From: a virus
IMG/VR virus record: IMGVR_UViG_3300030685_000017
Span: 1-64,000 of that record
Length of the DNA stretch: 64,000 nucleotides
Strand: one strand, 5' to 3'
Shown here: positions 44,775 through 51,932 of the stretch, piece after piece
Layout: every line of letters begins with the position of its first letter
How positions within the stretch are numbered: the first letter of the stretch is position 1
Program-made: the position numbers and the translations under genes
Notes under the pieces: generated by a model
Seen by the model: only the letters and a program-made list of their open reading frames with translations
Told to the model about the DNA's origin: nothing
Database searches by the model: none

Positions 44775-44909
44775 ATGATTAAAATTAAATTTCTTTGGAA
44801 AAAGTTTAAAATTATCTTTTTTGGGATAAGATTTAGAAATAATCCAAATGTATGTATTTACTGTAAAACAGAATCAGAAGCAATTCAGTTTTGTAAAATG
44901 ATGGATTAA
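44775..44909 (+). CDS. Truncated A-module protein
   Basis: ATG 44775 after GGAGG starts MIKIKFLWKKFKIIFFGIRF then VCIYCKTESEAIQFCKMMD: only the first half of the module (44 residues), ending where others continue with HG..W. It directly follows tRNA-Glu. Possibly a decay product of a duplication. Confidence 0.55.
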   Translation: MIKIKFLWKKFKIIFFGIRFRNNPNVCIYCKTESEAIQFCKMMD

Positions 44910-44919
44910 TGGAGATATC

Positions 44920-45051
44920 ATGTTATATGTGGGAGAAGTAATTTTCTCAAAAGAACTTGGGGAGAAAAATCCTGTCTATATTTTATTAGATGTTGTCACA
45001 AATAAATTAGTTTGTTGCACTAAAAAAGCATTTGTTCCAGTTATTGATTAG
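44920..45051 (+). CDS. Small GEV-module protein
   Basis: MLYVGEVIFSKELGEKNPVY and ILLDVVTNKLVCCTKKAFV, 43 residues. The same module is residues about 125-170 of the 676-residue protein (MSIYGEVTFPDELGEDPVFI LLD..ICC) and has a variant at 52574-52744. Its TAG stop lies within the tRNA-like element at 45046-45094. GGAGAT precedes the ATG. Confidence 0.55.
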   Translation: MLYVGEVIFSKELGEKNPVYILLDVVTNKLVCCTKKAFVPVID

Positions 45052-45094
45052 TCTGAAGGCTCAGAATTTATAGGTTCAATCCCTATACTAATCA
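45046..45094 (+). other. Mini tRNA-like element (49 bases)
   Basis: Acceptor-like stem GATTAGT/ACTAATC, a T arm ATAGG TTCAATC CCTAT, and between them only a small CTGA/TCAG hairpin instead of D and anticodon arms. It could be a degraded tRNA or an RNA element. It shares GATTAGTC with the tRNA-Glu genes. Confidence 0.5.
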
Positions 45095-45118
45095 TTTGCG
45101 CAATAGTGCGCGATTTAA

Positions 45119-45132
45119 GCTACTATAGTAGC
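45119..45132. repeat. 14-bp palindrome GCTACTATAGTAGC
   Basis: Perfect inverted repeat between the tRNA-like element and the next small gene; a possible operator or RNA hairpin. Confidence 0.55.
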
Positions 45133-45147
45133 AAGAAAGGAGTTATT

Positions 45148-45231
45148 ATGACTAAACCGTATTTTGAAGAAGAAGAGGAAGAAGAACATCCGGTAGATCC
45201 ACGTACTTTGGATCACGAATCAACAAAGTAG
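45148..45231 (+). CDS. 27-residue acidic peptide
   Basis: AAAGGAG precedes ATG; the peptide is MTKPYFEEEEEEEHPVDPRT LDHESTK, with seven consecutive Glu. Highly acidic microprotein; a DNA-mimic role is conceivable but unsupported. Confidence 0.5.
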   Translation: MTKPYFEEEEEEEHPVDPRTLDHESTK

Positions 45232-45241
45232 TAAAAATGAG

Positions 45242-45269
45242 GGGGAATAATATTTTAAATTTATTCCCC
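45242..45269. terminator. Hairpin after the acidic peptide
   Basis: GGGGAATAA and TTATTCCCC form a 9-bp stem with a 10-base loop. It lacks a clear U-run, so terminator function is uncertain. Confidence 0.45.
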
Positions 45270-45276
45270 TATATTA

Positions 45277-45305
45277 TTGACTTTTACTAAATTTTATGGT
45301 AATCA
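45277..45305 (+). promoter_or_regulatory. Possible promoter of the large RNA candidate
   Basis: TTGACT, a 17-base spacer ending in TGG, and TAATCA. The -35 and extended -10 are good, the -10 is weak. Confidence 0.45.
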
Positions 45306-45808
45306 GAAAGTAATGCTATAACAACGATTGAAATTAATTATTAAATAATAATTTCACTGTATAATGAAATTTTACAAATTACGCCTATTCTATGTTTTCG
45401 CTTAGTGGTTCATAGAATTAAAACTTAAATAAAATTAAGCATTGAAGAGACTTTTTAATCTCACACTATGGTAAGTGTATAATAGATCAAAATATAATAC
45501 AAATGTTTACTGATTATTTATCATAATTCCACATATGTGGTGATAAGTAATCAGTAGAACAAAGGACTGTAAAGTTTAAAATTTAAAACTCTTAAATCAA
45601 AGTTTAAAAGCTAAAAGATCTTTTATAGCCGTTTCAGGCTTTTAAAGTTTAAACAAAAACGTTCACAGTTAAAAGTTTGATAAAATCTTTCTATTTAAAA
45701 AAGGTTTGGGGTTAGGCGCAAATACCCCGTAAGTACCGCAAAGCTATTATATAGTGATAATATTTATTTTATAATACTAATCCTCATGTTTAAAACATGA
45801 GGATTTTT
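45306..45808 (+). ncRNA. Candidate large structured RNA
   Basis: About 500 bases with no reading frame of note, flanked by a possible promoter and a strong terminator and lying between tRNA genes. Visible structure: hairpin TTCTATG/CATAGAA (45388-45417); a 14-bp hairpin 45510-45554 whose inner CCACATATGTGG is itself palindromic; GGGG/CCCC closing a TTAGGCGCAAATA loop near 45708-45728, whose TAGGCG can pair with CGCCTA at 45382-45387 as a pseudoknot. Size and location fit the large phage RNAs ROOL and GOLLD; the identity is not proven. Confidence 0.6.
45782..45808 (+). terminator. Terminator directly before tRNA-Glu
   Basis: CCTCATGTTT and AAACATGAGG form a 10-bp stem around a single A, followed by ATTTTT. 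The tRNA starts two bases later. Confidence 0.85.
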
Positions 45809-45809
45809 A

Positions 45810-45881
45810 GGCTCTGTAGTCAAGTGGATAAGACGTTGCATTCTCAGTGCAAAAACGGAAGTTCAAATCTTCCCAGAGTCA
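45810..45881 (+). tRNA. tRNA-Glu (CTC)
   Basis: Acceptor GGCTCTG/CAGAGTC, anticodon stem TTGCA/TGCAA with loop TTCTCAG (CTC), T arm GGAAG TTCAAAT CTTCC. Discriminator A. Cleanest of the five Glu-like genes. Confidence 0.85.
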
Positions 45882-45920
45882 TAAACATAAATAGATTTAT
45901 ATTTGAAAGGAATAATTATA

Positions 45921-46256
45921 ATGACAGATAATATTTCTTTTTGGGAACATTTCTTGAATTACAAAGAATTATCTATATGTACCATTGGTTTTAAACAGGC
46001 TGTTCATTGTAAAACAAAAAGAGAAGCAAAACTATTTTGTAAAATGTTGCATGAGCATGGTAGAAAGTGGTGTGATGGTTCTTCATATTTGTCTACAACA
46101 GAATTTTATTATTATGGAGATAATTCATATTATACTAATGATGGTCATGTTTTTGGTGGAATTTATGTGGAGCAAAAATATATTCCTATTTATGAATTTC
46201 ATGATATTTTTCCTATTAATATTGATTTTCAAACGATAAAACAAAGAGGAGTATAA
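45921..46256 (+). CDS. A-module protein with F-x-T tail
   Basis: ATG 45921 (MTDNISFWEHFLNYKELSIC) follows AAAGGA. The 111-residue product has the full module: FKQAVHCKTKREAKLFCKML, HEHGRKWCDGSSYL, YYTNDGHVFG and IPIYEFHDIFPIN, ending DFQTIKQRGV. Thr of the tail is encoded by ACG. Follows tRNA-Glu by about 40 bases. Confidence 0.65.
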   Translation: MTDNISFWEHFLNYKELSICTIGFKQAVHCKTKREAKLFCKMLHEHGRKWCDGSSYLSTTEFYYYGDNSYYTNDGHVFGGIYVEQKYIPIYEFHDIFPINIDFQTIKQRGV

Positions 46257-46262
46257 AATGAT

Positions 46263-46628
46263 ATGAAAACTGATATTATAGAATGGTATAAAGTAAAAAT
46301 TCAAAATGAAATTAGACAGCAGAGATTAGACCAGTCAACATATATAGCATTACAAATAAAACATATAGATGCTGATAAGTACAGAGATGAAATAGTCTGT
46401 GGTGGGGGAAATATTGCATTTATTTGTAATGGTATGGGTGATATTTACGCTTTAGTAGGTTTATGTGAATATTATAAAATCCCATTTCCCATTTATGAAG
46501 ATTTTATGTATAAAGAACAGACATATCCAATTTATTATTATCGAATAGATAATAATAAAGATACAGTATTTTCTTATAGTACAGATCCAAGAACAGAAGA
46601 AATCTATGATATAATTCATATAGATTAA
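46263..46628 (+). CDS. Hypothetical protein, 121 residues
   Basis: MKTDIIEWYKVKIQNEIRQQ then SLQIKHIDADKY-like beta/helical sequence with CGGGNIAFICNGMGDIYALV. It has no F-x-T tail. It ends 7 bases before the tmRNA. An ATG two codons upstream is out of frame (ATG ATA TGA), so the listed start is used. Function unknown. Confidence 0.5.
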   Translation: MKTDIIEWYKVKIQNEIRQQRLDQSTYIALQIKHIDADKYRDEIVCGGGNIAFICNGMGDIYALVGLCEYYKIPFPIYEDFMYKEQTYPIYYYRIDNNKDTVFSYSTDPRTEEIYDIIHID

Positions 46629-46635
46629 ATATTAA

Positions 46636-46932
46636 GGGCACGCAAAGGTTTCGACAGGGATTAGAACATTATGATTTCGCTCGGTTGATCTCGTTATAGA
46701 TCAAAAAATAAATATAAACGCAAACAAATTACAAGCTGTAGCTTAATTGCTACTCCAAAAAACTTCCGAGATATTACTGGTAGGTTGTTGAGGATTAGAG
46801 ACAAGTAACAGTTTTCCTATTTATGAAAATGGGATGGTGGATTAGGCAGAATTCGTTTTCTCGCCCCTAAACAGCGTAAAGAATTATAAATAGTATAATC
46901 TTTGGACATGGGTTCGATTCCCATCGTGTCCA
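46636..46932 (+). ncRNA. ssrA: Transfer-messenger RNA (tmRNA)
   Basis: The 297-base sequence starts GGGCACGCAAAGGTTTCGAC and ends GGACATGGGTTCGATTCCCA TCGTGTCCA, the classic tmRNA ends: a 7-bp acceptor stem (GGGCACG/CGTGTCC) and an alanine-type T arm. A tag frame GCA AAC AAA TTA CAA GCT GTA GCT TAA lies at 46720-46746 (A-N-K-L-Q-A-V-A). The stop sits in a GTAGC/GCTAC hairpin, as in helix 5. tmRNA frees stalled ribosomes and adds the tag to the unfinished protein. CCA is not encoded. Confidence 0.95.
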
Positions 46933-46955
46933 GTATAGTTTTACAAGGAGAATAT

Positions 46956-47189
46956 ATGAAATCTTTTAGAATGAAATGTATAGACAACAGAAATAATAAA
47001 ACTGATTATACAATAGGAAAAATATACATTGTTGTTAATGGAATTTTTATGACCGATGGAGAAAATCTAATGCCGACTAACTCATTTGAAGATTGGGAAT
47101 CTTATTCTAGTTCCATATGGGAATTATTACCAGATATTCCAAAAGAATTTTGTACCTTTAAAACTAGAAAGAGGAATATGAACTGTTAA
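46956..47189 (+). CDS. Small protein with F-x-T tail
   Basis: ATG 46956 follows AAGGAG. The 77-residue protein starts MKSFRMKCIDNRNNKTDYTI and has a SIWELLPDIPKEFCTFKTRK end. The layout is like short SH3-like phage proteins whose C-terminus WELL(P) is common; the tail FCTFKTR fits the shared motif with ACC as Thr codon. Confidence 0.6.
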   Translation: MKSFRMKCIDNRNNKTDYTIGKIYIVVNGIFMTDGENLMPTNSFEDWESYSSSIWELLPDIPKEFCTFKTRKRNMNC

Positions 47190-47581
47190 TTTCAAAAACA
47201 GATAAAAATATCTTAGAATACTATGAAGAATATTATAAGAATACATCTTATCGTTTAGCTCATTCTTTTTGTTTTATTTGTAATAGTAAGCATGATGTAA
47301 TTATTTTTATATCATGGTGTTTTAAAAATCATATTAAATTTTATGATAATATACAAGATCGAACAAATAAAGCAAAAGTATTAGATTTCTATATAAGACA
47401 ATATAATTATTGTATTAATATACAACATGAATCCTTAATAATAGCTCCAGATGGTGTACCTTATATTGGATGCGTTGGTAATATTTTTAATGTACATTTT
47501 TATGTAAAAGATTTAGCAAGAACCTTTTCACCGTTTGATACAATGAAAGAAAGAATGGTTTTTATGGGAGAGAGCAAATAA
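47183..47581 (+). CDS. Small protein without a standard start
   Basis: The frame is open from just upstream of 47183 to the TAA at 47579 and encodes IICNSKHDVIIFISWCFKN-like sequence ending FSPFDTMKERMVFMGESK, with a degenerate F-x-T-x-K-E-R. No ATG exists early in the frame; CTG at 47183 after AAAGAGG is the best candidate. A base loss at the ATG 47178 (frame mismatch) could also explain it. Confidence 0.4.
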   Translation: MLISKTDKNILEYYEEYYKNTSYRLAHSFCFICNSKHDVIIFISWCFKNHIKFYDNIQDRTNKAKVLDFYIRQYNYCINIQHESLIIAPDGVPYIGCVGNIFNVHFYVKDLARTFSPFDTMKERMVFMGESK

Positions 47582-47619
47582 CTAACAATAGCATTCCCTT
47601 TTTATTTATCTGATTAAGT

Positions 47620-47640
47620 CGTTTATTGTAGCGATAAACG
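47620..47640 (+). other. Perfect 7-bp hairpin before tRNA-like element
   Basis: CGTTTAT and ATAAACG flank the 7-base loop TGTAGCG, an anticodon-arm-like geometry, immediately upstream of the element at 47649. Confidence 0.5.
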
Positions 47641-47648
47641 GCTGATTC

Positions 47649-47700
47649 GTGGCTAAGTAAAAGAAATTGGTACTTATCAGTTCAAATCTGAATAGCCACA
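47649..47700 (+). other. Mini tRNA-like element (52 bases)
   Basis: Acceptor GTGGCTA/TAGCCAC with discriminator A, T arm TCAG TTCAAAT CTGA, and between them a single AAGTA/TACTT hairpin with an 11-base loop instead of D and anticodon arms. A degraded tRNA or a functional small RNA. Confidence 0.5.
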
Positions 47701-47718
47701 TATAGAGAGGAAAATAAT

Positions 47719-48018
47719 ATGTTTAAAATAGGCTGTATGGTAAAAATAAAATCATGGGAAAAATTAACTAAAGAAAATACAATTAATGAAGATGGTGATA
47801 TTTTATTATACAATTCAAATGATTATTTCTTTAAAGAAGATAGACAATTATGTGGACAAGTATGTGTTATAGAAAAAAATATAAGCAGATTATGGAAAGG
47901 ATACATAAAAATTAAAGTATTAAAAACAGGAGTAATAAAAATAAGACCTTGGCAGATACTTGAACATTATACTATTAATCCTTTATTTAAAACTTTTAAG
48001 GAAAGAAGAAATGAATAA
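47719..48018 (+). CDS. B-module (SH3-like) protein with F-x-T tail
   Basis: A 99-residue protein: MFKIGCMVKIKSWEKLTKEN, then YFFKEDRQLCGQVCVIEKNI, RIRPWQILEHYTINPLFKTF KERRNE-like ending. The GxxVxIKSW and LCG positions recur in the other B-module proteins. AAGGAAAG overlapping its end serves the next gene. AGAGAGGAA precedes the ATG. Confidence 0.65.
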   Translation: MFKIGCMVKIKSWEKLTKENTINEDGDILLYNSNDYFFKEDRQLCGQVCVIEKNISRLWKGYIKIKVLKTGVIKIRPWQILEHYTINPLFKTFKERRNE

Positions 48019-48220
48019 TAACTTAATTTGTTTTATAATTGATGATGGAAAAAATTTTATAGCAGTTATTAAAAATCTGCATAAAAATACATCTTTATAT
48101 TTTTCAAATGATACAATAAATTTTGGTCAATTTACAATTATTATTAATGATTTAGGAAAAGAAAATATATTTATGGTTTCAGATTTTACTTTTCCTGAAA
48201 TATGTAATTGGTGTTTATAG
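48011..48220 (+). CDS. Small protein, 69 residues
   Basis: ATG 48011 (MNNNLICFIIDDGKNFIAVI) overlaps the previous stop and is preceded by AAGGAAAGAAG, part of the upstream tail sequence. Beta-rich, with a short C-terminal FTFPEICNWCL. Ends with TAG. Function unknown. Confidence 0.5.
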   Translation: MNNNLICFIIDDGKNFIAVIKNLHKNTSLYFSNDTINFGQFTIIINDLGKENIFMVSDFTFPEICNWCL

Positions 48221-48236
48221 CCAGAGAGGAAATATT

Positions 48237-48563
48237 ATGAAACAAATAGAAAAACTGGAACTTATAATAAAGAATTTTACCAAACGTTTTTTAAAAAAGA
48301 GAAGGAGAAAATTTATGGATTTCTTAAATGAGTTAGCCAAAAATATGTCAGAAGAGAACAAAAATAAAATTGCTACCGAACTCGAATTAGGAGGGTGGCA
48401 TTTGGGAGATACTTTTCCTAATAATAAGGAAGTAACAACAGTTCTTTTCTTTATTGAGAATAAAATCCCAATTTTATGTAGAGCCATCTACGATGAAGAA
48501 GTATCCGGTTGGAAAGATGTTCGAAATGATTCTATAGTAAGTAATGTATTGGCTTGGAAATAA
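48237..48563 (+). CDS. Hypothetical protein, 108 residues
   Basis: MKQIEKLELIIKNFTKRFLK has a basic helix, KKRRRKF, then MDFLNELAKNMSEENKNKIA and a beta-rich LFFIENKIPILCRAIYDEEV. The internal ATG (48315) with GAGAAGGAG could be the real start, giving about 82 residues. Function unknown. Confidence 0.5.
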   Translation: MKQIEKLELIIKNFTKRFLKKRRRKFMDFLNELAKNMSEENKNKIATELELGGWHLGDTFPNNKEVTTVLFFIENKIPILCRAIYDEEVSGWKDVRNDSIVSNVLAWK

Positions 48564-48577
48564 GGAAGGATAAATAG

Positions 48578-49072
48578 ATGAACAATAAGAGAAAAATAGG
48601 AAGTACTATAATTTTGGTGTTTGTGTTTGTTTTCTTAGTAATAGTAGACTATAAGTCTATACATAATACTCCAAAACATCAATTGTCGGTACAGCAGAAT
48701 AAACTAATTGAAGTGAAACAGCAGGTAAAAACATATAGTAATCAGGTAGATCAATATCACACTACTATTGATGCATTAACTGTATCGGAAAATGATTTAC
48801 AGGATAAAGTAAATCAGTTAAAGGCTGAAAGCGGTCAGGCTCAATATTTGGTGACATTTGGTATCAAACAGTCTCATGTATTCTGGCAGGTAAAGGATAA
48901 TATCAAAGATTCTATACAGGCATTAGATCTACAGGTTGCTGTTAGTAAAGAATACTATGACAGTGTTCAGATAGGTCAAACGATTAATGATGATTTTCGT
49001 ATGGCATCTTTTGTATTCGACGGTTCTATCGGTAACTGGGATATTACTGTAAAAAACAAAGAAATAAAATAA
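48578..49072 (+). CDS. Membrane-anchored coiled-coil protein
   Basis: A 164-residue protein: TM helix at residues 7-23 (IGSTIILVFVFVFLVIVDY), a coiled coil (QQNKLIEVKQQVKTYSNQVD, VNQLKAESGQ), then a beta domain LVTFGIKQSHVFWQVKDNIK to FDGSIGNWDITVKNKEIK. This last domain (..KxSH....xxx..DxxxFRxxSxxxxGSxGxWxI) is widespread in Firmicutes phage proteins. AAGGAAGGA precedes the ATG. Function unknown. Confidence 0.65.
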   Translation: MNNKRKIGSTIILVFVFVFLVIVDYKSIHNTPKHQLSVQQNKLIEVKQQVKTYSNQVDQYHTTIDALTVSENDLQDKVNQLKAESGQAQYLVTFGIKQSHVFWQVKDNIKDSIQALDLQVAVSKEYYDSVQIGQTINDDFRMASFVFDGSIGNWDITVKNKEIK

Positions 49073-49080
49073 AGAAATGT

Positions 49081-49159
49081 GTGTCCTTAACTCAATCGGG
49101 AGAGTAGTCGGTTTTATATAGACAAACAGGCTATTTGGGTTCGAATCCCAAAGGATACA
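49081..49159 (+). tRNA. Unusual tRNA, possible UAA-reading anticodon
   Basis: Good ends: acceptor GTGTCCT/AGGATAC, D stem ACTC/GAGT, T arm TTGGG TTCGAAT CCCAA, discriminator A. Between them is 28 bases, so the anticodon arm plus variable region is longer than normal. The best stem is GTCGG/TAGAC (three Watson-Crick pairs, one wobble, one mismatch), giving a TTTTATA loop and anticodon TTA, which would read UAA. An 11-base variable region follows. Either a suppressor-like tRNA or a decayed gene. Confidence 0.5.
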
Positions 49160-49340
49160 TTGAAATTTGATAAAATGTTGGCTTAGAGGTAGCCATCATC
49201 TAAGGAGTGGGACGAAATTAAAAGTGTGAGATAATATACATGTCTAATTGAACTACTTTTAATGGATAGTAAAAAGTCACCCCGTAAATGGTAAGGATTG
49301 ATTTCCCTTTGGTGTAAAAACACATTATCAAATTTCTCAT
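49160..49340. other. Non-coding stretch between tRNA genes
   Basis: No convincing gene. A perfect 9-bp inverted repeat ATTAAAAGT/ACTTTTAAT lies at 49217-49263. No tRNA could be assembled from it. Confidence 0.5.
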
Positions 49341-49413
49341 TGGGCTATCGCCAAGCGGTAAGGCACAGGACTTTGACTCCTGCATTTCACCAGTTCGAAT
49401 CTGGTTAGCCCAG
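49341..49413 (+). tRNA. tRNA-Gln (TTG)
   Basis: Acceptor TGGGCTA/TAGCCCA, anticodon stem CAGGA/TCCTG with loop CTTTGAC (anticodon TTG), T arm ACCAG TTCGAAT CTGGT, discriminator G. Canonical tRNA-Gln features. Confidence 0.95.
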
Positions 49414-49442
49414 TTCATAAAGAATATATTTAAGGAGGTATT

Positions 49443-49574
49443 ATGAAAAAATCCAATGATAATAATATAATTGATAAATATACTTTATTTTTAATATTAA
49501 CTCCGTTGGTAGGAGTATTTTTAGTAATATTAATGATGCTATTTTTTGTACTTATACTAAAGTATATTATTTAA
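49443..49574 (+). CDS. 43-residue membrane protein
   Basis: AAGGAGG precedes ATG. MKKSNDNNIIDKYTLFLILT and a long hydrophobic segment ending VLILKYII form one membrane helix. Between two tRNA-Gln genes. Function unknown. Confidence 0.6.
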   Translation: MKKSNDNNIIDKYTLFLILTPLVGVFLVILMMLFFVLILKYII

Positions 49575-49589
49575 TAAGTGATAAAATTA

Positions 49590-49663
49590 GGGACTATAGC
49601 CAAGAGGTTAAGGCACAAGACTCTGTTTCTTGCAGTTCGTTGGTTCGAATCCAACTAGTCCCA
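49590..49663 (+). tRNA. tRNA-Gln (CTG)
   Basis: Acceptor GGGACTA/TAGTCCC, anticodon stem CAAGA/TCTTG with loop CTCTGTT (anticodon CTG), T arm TTGG-TTCGAAT-CCAA, discriminator A. Base 37 is U, which is unusual. Confidence 0.8.
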
Positions 49664-49690
49664 TTAGTAAGAAAAGAAAGGAGTATTGAA

Positions 49691-49969
49691 ATGGAATTTT
49701 CATGGGAATATTTTTGTAATGATAATGAAATGGTAGCGGTTCATTGTCCTACTCCAGAAAATGCAAGAAAGTTTTGCAGATTAATGTCTGAACATAATTT
49801 AGTATGGCAGACCGGACGTAATTATTTGGGTAAAAATTTGTGGTATGATCACAAAGAAAAAACTTGTTATACTAATCAAGGTTCTTATTTATCTCTTGAA
49901 GATGCTTATAGTAATTATAATATTTATGAATTTTCAGAAGTAATGCAGGTAGAAGAAAATGACATATAA
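49691..49969 (+). CDS. A-module protein without tail
   Basis: ATG 49691 (MEFSWEYFCNDNEMVAVHCP) follows AAAGGAG; the 92-residue product has TPENARKFCRLMSEHNLVWQ and IYEFSEVMQVEEND. It ends with END instead of the F-x-T tail and overlaps the next gene. Confidence 0.65.
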   Translation: MEFSWEYFCNDNEMVAVHCPTPENARKFCRLMSEHNLVWQTGRNYLGKNLWYDHKEKTCYTNQGSYLSLEDAYSNYNIYEFSEVMQVEENDI

Positions 49970-50276
49970 ATTTAAGGTTGGAGATAAAGTTATTTTTAAA
50001 ACATGGAATGAGATGGAAAAAGAATAAGGAATTAATGAAGATGGAAATATTTGTGTACCATGTACATTTATGCGTGAGATGGAACGATCATCATATGGAA
50101 GAATTTTTATTATAACAAGTCAAGAAATAGATAATTATACTTTTAATGGGGAATCATGTCAATTTATAGAATTAACTCCAAATACAGGCTATTCTATTAG
50201 TGCTCAAATGTTAAAACCTGTTATTCCTTTTATTCCCTTTATGACTTTTAAAAATAAAATGAGGTATTCAAAATGA
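49959..50276 (+). pseudogene. B-module gene with in-frame TAA at a Tyr position
   Basis: ATG 49959 (MTYKFKVGDKVIFKTWNEME) overlaps the upstream stop. TAA at 50025-50027 stands where relatives have the Tyr of E-Y-G. The rest is intact: GINEDGNICVPCTFMREMER ... PFIPFMTFKNKMRYSK. Readthrough would give a normal 105-residue protein; otherwise 22 residues. Confidence 0.65.
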
Positions 50277-50560
50277 TTTATACTTTTAAAGTTGGAGATA
50301 GAGTTAAGTTTAAATCTAACGAACAAATGTATGGGGTTAAGTGCCCTTCTGGATTTACTAAAGAAATGGGAGATACATTAGGCGGTAAAGAATCTATAAT
50401 TCTACGTATACATCAGGAAAGAGGATATCAATATATTGATATTTCGATGGGTAAAAAACCATATGTAGCATGGAATTTTGATAATTCTATGTTTATTCCT
50501 GTTCCACATCATTTATCTTTTATGACTTTAAAAGAAAAAAGAACAATTTCAAAAAGATAA
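50273..50560 (+). CDS. B-module protein with F-x-T tail
   Basis: MIYTFKVGDRVKFKSNEQMY, GFTKEMGDTLGGKESIILRI and a tail LSFMTLKEKRTISKR, 95 residues. Starts on an ATGA overlap. Relatives have SW where this has SN. Confidence 0.65.
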   Translation: MIYTFKVGDRVKFKSNEQMYGVKCPSGFTKEMGDTLGGKESIILRIHQERGYQYIDISMGKKPYVAWNFDNSMFIPVPHHLSFMTLKEKRTISKR

Positions 50561-50619
50561 TTATACATTTTATGCATTATTAATGCATAAATATACATAA
50601 TAAAAGTGGGGATATTAAA

Positions 50620-50985
50620 ATGGAATTCTCATGGAAAGATTTTATAAATAGTTATAAAGAAAATTATAACAGAAATTTTATTGCTTTAAGACAAAATAAG
50701 ATGGAGTGGGAATTTAATGGTGATAAAGAAAATCTGCAACAATTACATAAGATTTTTATAGCAAAAAGAACGTTTTTAATTCATACAGCAAAATTATATG
50801 GATTAAAATTAGAGAAAGATGTATGGGATTCATCTTCTATTGAAGAATATAACACTGCTTTTGTTTTATATAATGATGGTTTATAGAAGAGACTATGATA
50901 TTGTAGAAATATATGGCTTTTCTACTAATCCAGATAAAGCTATGGATATCTCTATTTCTGGACGGATTTGTTTATTTAATCGGTA
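50620..50985 (+). pseudogene. A-module relative with +1 frame change
   Basis: ATG 50620 (MEFSWKDFINSYKENYNRNF) after GGGGAT; 88 residues to a TAG at 50884. The +1 frame continues RRDYDIVEIYGFSTNPDKAM to a stop at 50985, matching the Y-x-IYEFS end of the module. The full protein would be about 121 residues. Confidence 0.5.
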
Positions 50986-51001
50986 AGGGAGAAAAATTAG
51001 A

Positions 51002-51274
51002 ATGGGTAAAATAAATCGTTATAATTATGAACAAATTGTTGATAAATCTTTAAAATATACTGAAAAATATTTTGATAAACTTAAAGGTAAAACAATTACT
51101 CCTGAAACAAGAGTTATTGTTATTTCAGAAAATGTCAAGATATTTATTAGACATTTATATATTACTGGATTAGAAATTGTTGTAAATCACAAAGTAAAAT
51201 CTATTGCATTACCAGATCAAAAAAGAAAAATTTGCTTTACAGATCATGAAAATAAATGTTATGATATTTTATAA
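51002..51274 (+). CDS. Hypothetical protein, 90 residues
   Basis: MGKINRYNYEQIVDKSLKYT then VRVISENVKIFIRHLYITGL-type strands ending CYDIL. Basic start, beta-rich; no tail. GGGAG precedes. Function unknown. Confidence 0.5.
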   Translation: MGKINRYNYEQIVDKSLKYTEKYFDKLKGKTITPETRVIVISENVKIFIRHLYITGLEIVVNHKVKSIALPDQKRKICFTDHENKCYDIL

Positions 51275-51285
51275 GAGGGAATAGT

Positions 51286-51600
51286 ATGAACAAATGGCTT
51301 AAAGAATATGATAAAGGAAAATATTATAAGCATATGGGTATTATTTGTTGTAATGCAGTTCAAGTTACACAAGTATATCAACATAATATACGTTTACGTC
51401 CATTTTTTCATTCTTATGATTTAGAAAAAATGTTAGAGATACTTTCACGTTATGGTATTATAATTATTACAAATCTCAATACCTATTGTGCTACAATATT
51501 AAGTGCAGAACGTACTTATGATATAGTTAAAAAGTATGAAGATGTATTTGAAAAACGTTCTTCTGAATTTCAGACGTTTAGGGAGAAACTGCATGAATAA
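51286..51600 (+). CDS. Paralog pair member 1 with F-x-T tail
   Basis: MNKWLKEYDKGKYYKHMGII, CCNAVQVTQVYQHNIRLRPF and LEILSRYGIIIITNLNTYCA, 104 residues, ending SSEFQTFREKLHE (Thr = ACG). The HMGIICC start is a diverged version of the VHCKT strand. Followed by its own paralog. Confidence 0.6.
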   Translation: MNKWLKEYDKGKYYKHMGIICCNAVQVTQVYQHNIRLRPFFHSYDLEKMLEILSRYGIIIITNLNTYCATILSAERTYDIVKKYEDVFEKRSSEFQTFREKLHE

Positions 51601-51922
51601 ATTATTAAAAATATATACTGATTGCCCAAAAGATCATATGGGCATATGTTGTGTCACGGAAGATCAAATGTTTCGAGTTATGGAGTATAATAGAAATCAT
51701 CATTTGGATTGTCAATCTAATTGTCAATCTACTTCTAATAGATCTTTAAAACAAATATTACATGAGTATAACATGATTATAATAACAAATAGAAATACTT
51801 TTTGCGTTACAATGGCACATGCATCTTTTTGTTATGATACAATATTTACATTTAAAGATGTGTTTACAAGAACAGTTAAACCAGATTTTTTAACTTTAAG
51901 AGAAAAGATAGAATTAAAGTAA
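51593..51922 (+). CDS. Paralog pair member 2 with F-x-T tail
   Basis: ATG 51593 overlaps the upstream stop. MNKLLKIYTDCPKDHMGICC, SLKQILHEYNMIIITNRNTF and a tail PDFLTLREKIELK, 109 residues. About a third of positions match its upstream neighbour, clear evidence of tandem duplication. Confidence 0.6.
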   Translation: MNKLLKIYTDCPKDHMGICCVTEDQMFRVMEYNRNHHLDCQSNCQSTSNRSLKQILHEYNMIIITNRNTFCVTMAHASFCYDTIFTFKDVFTRTVKPDFLTLREKIELK

Positions 51923-51932
51923 GAATAAATCT

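Noticed and set aside
49218-49418. Minus-strand frame of 66 residues over tRNA-Gln
   Set aside because: It runs antisense through a clear tRNA gene and has no ribosome binding site.
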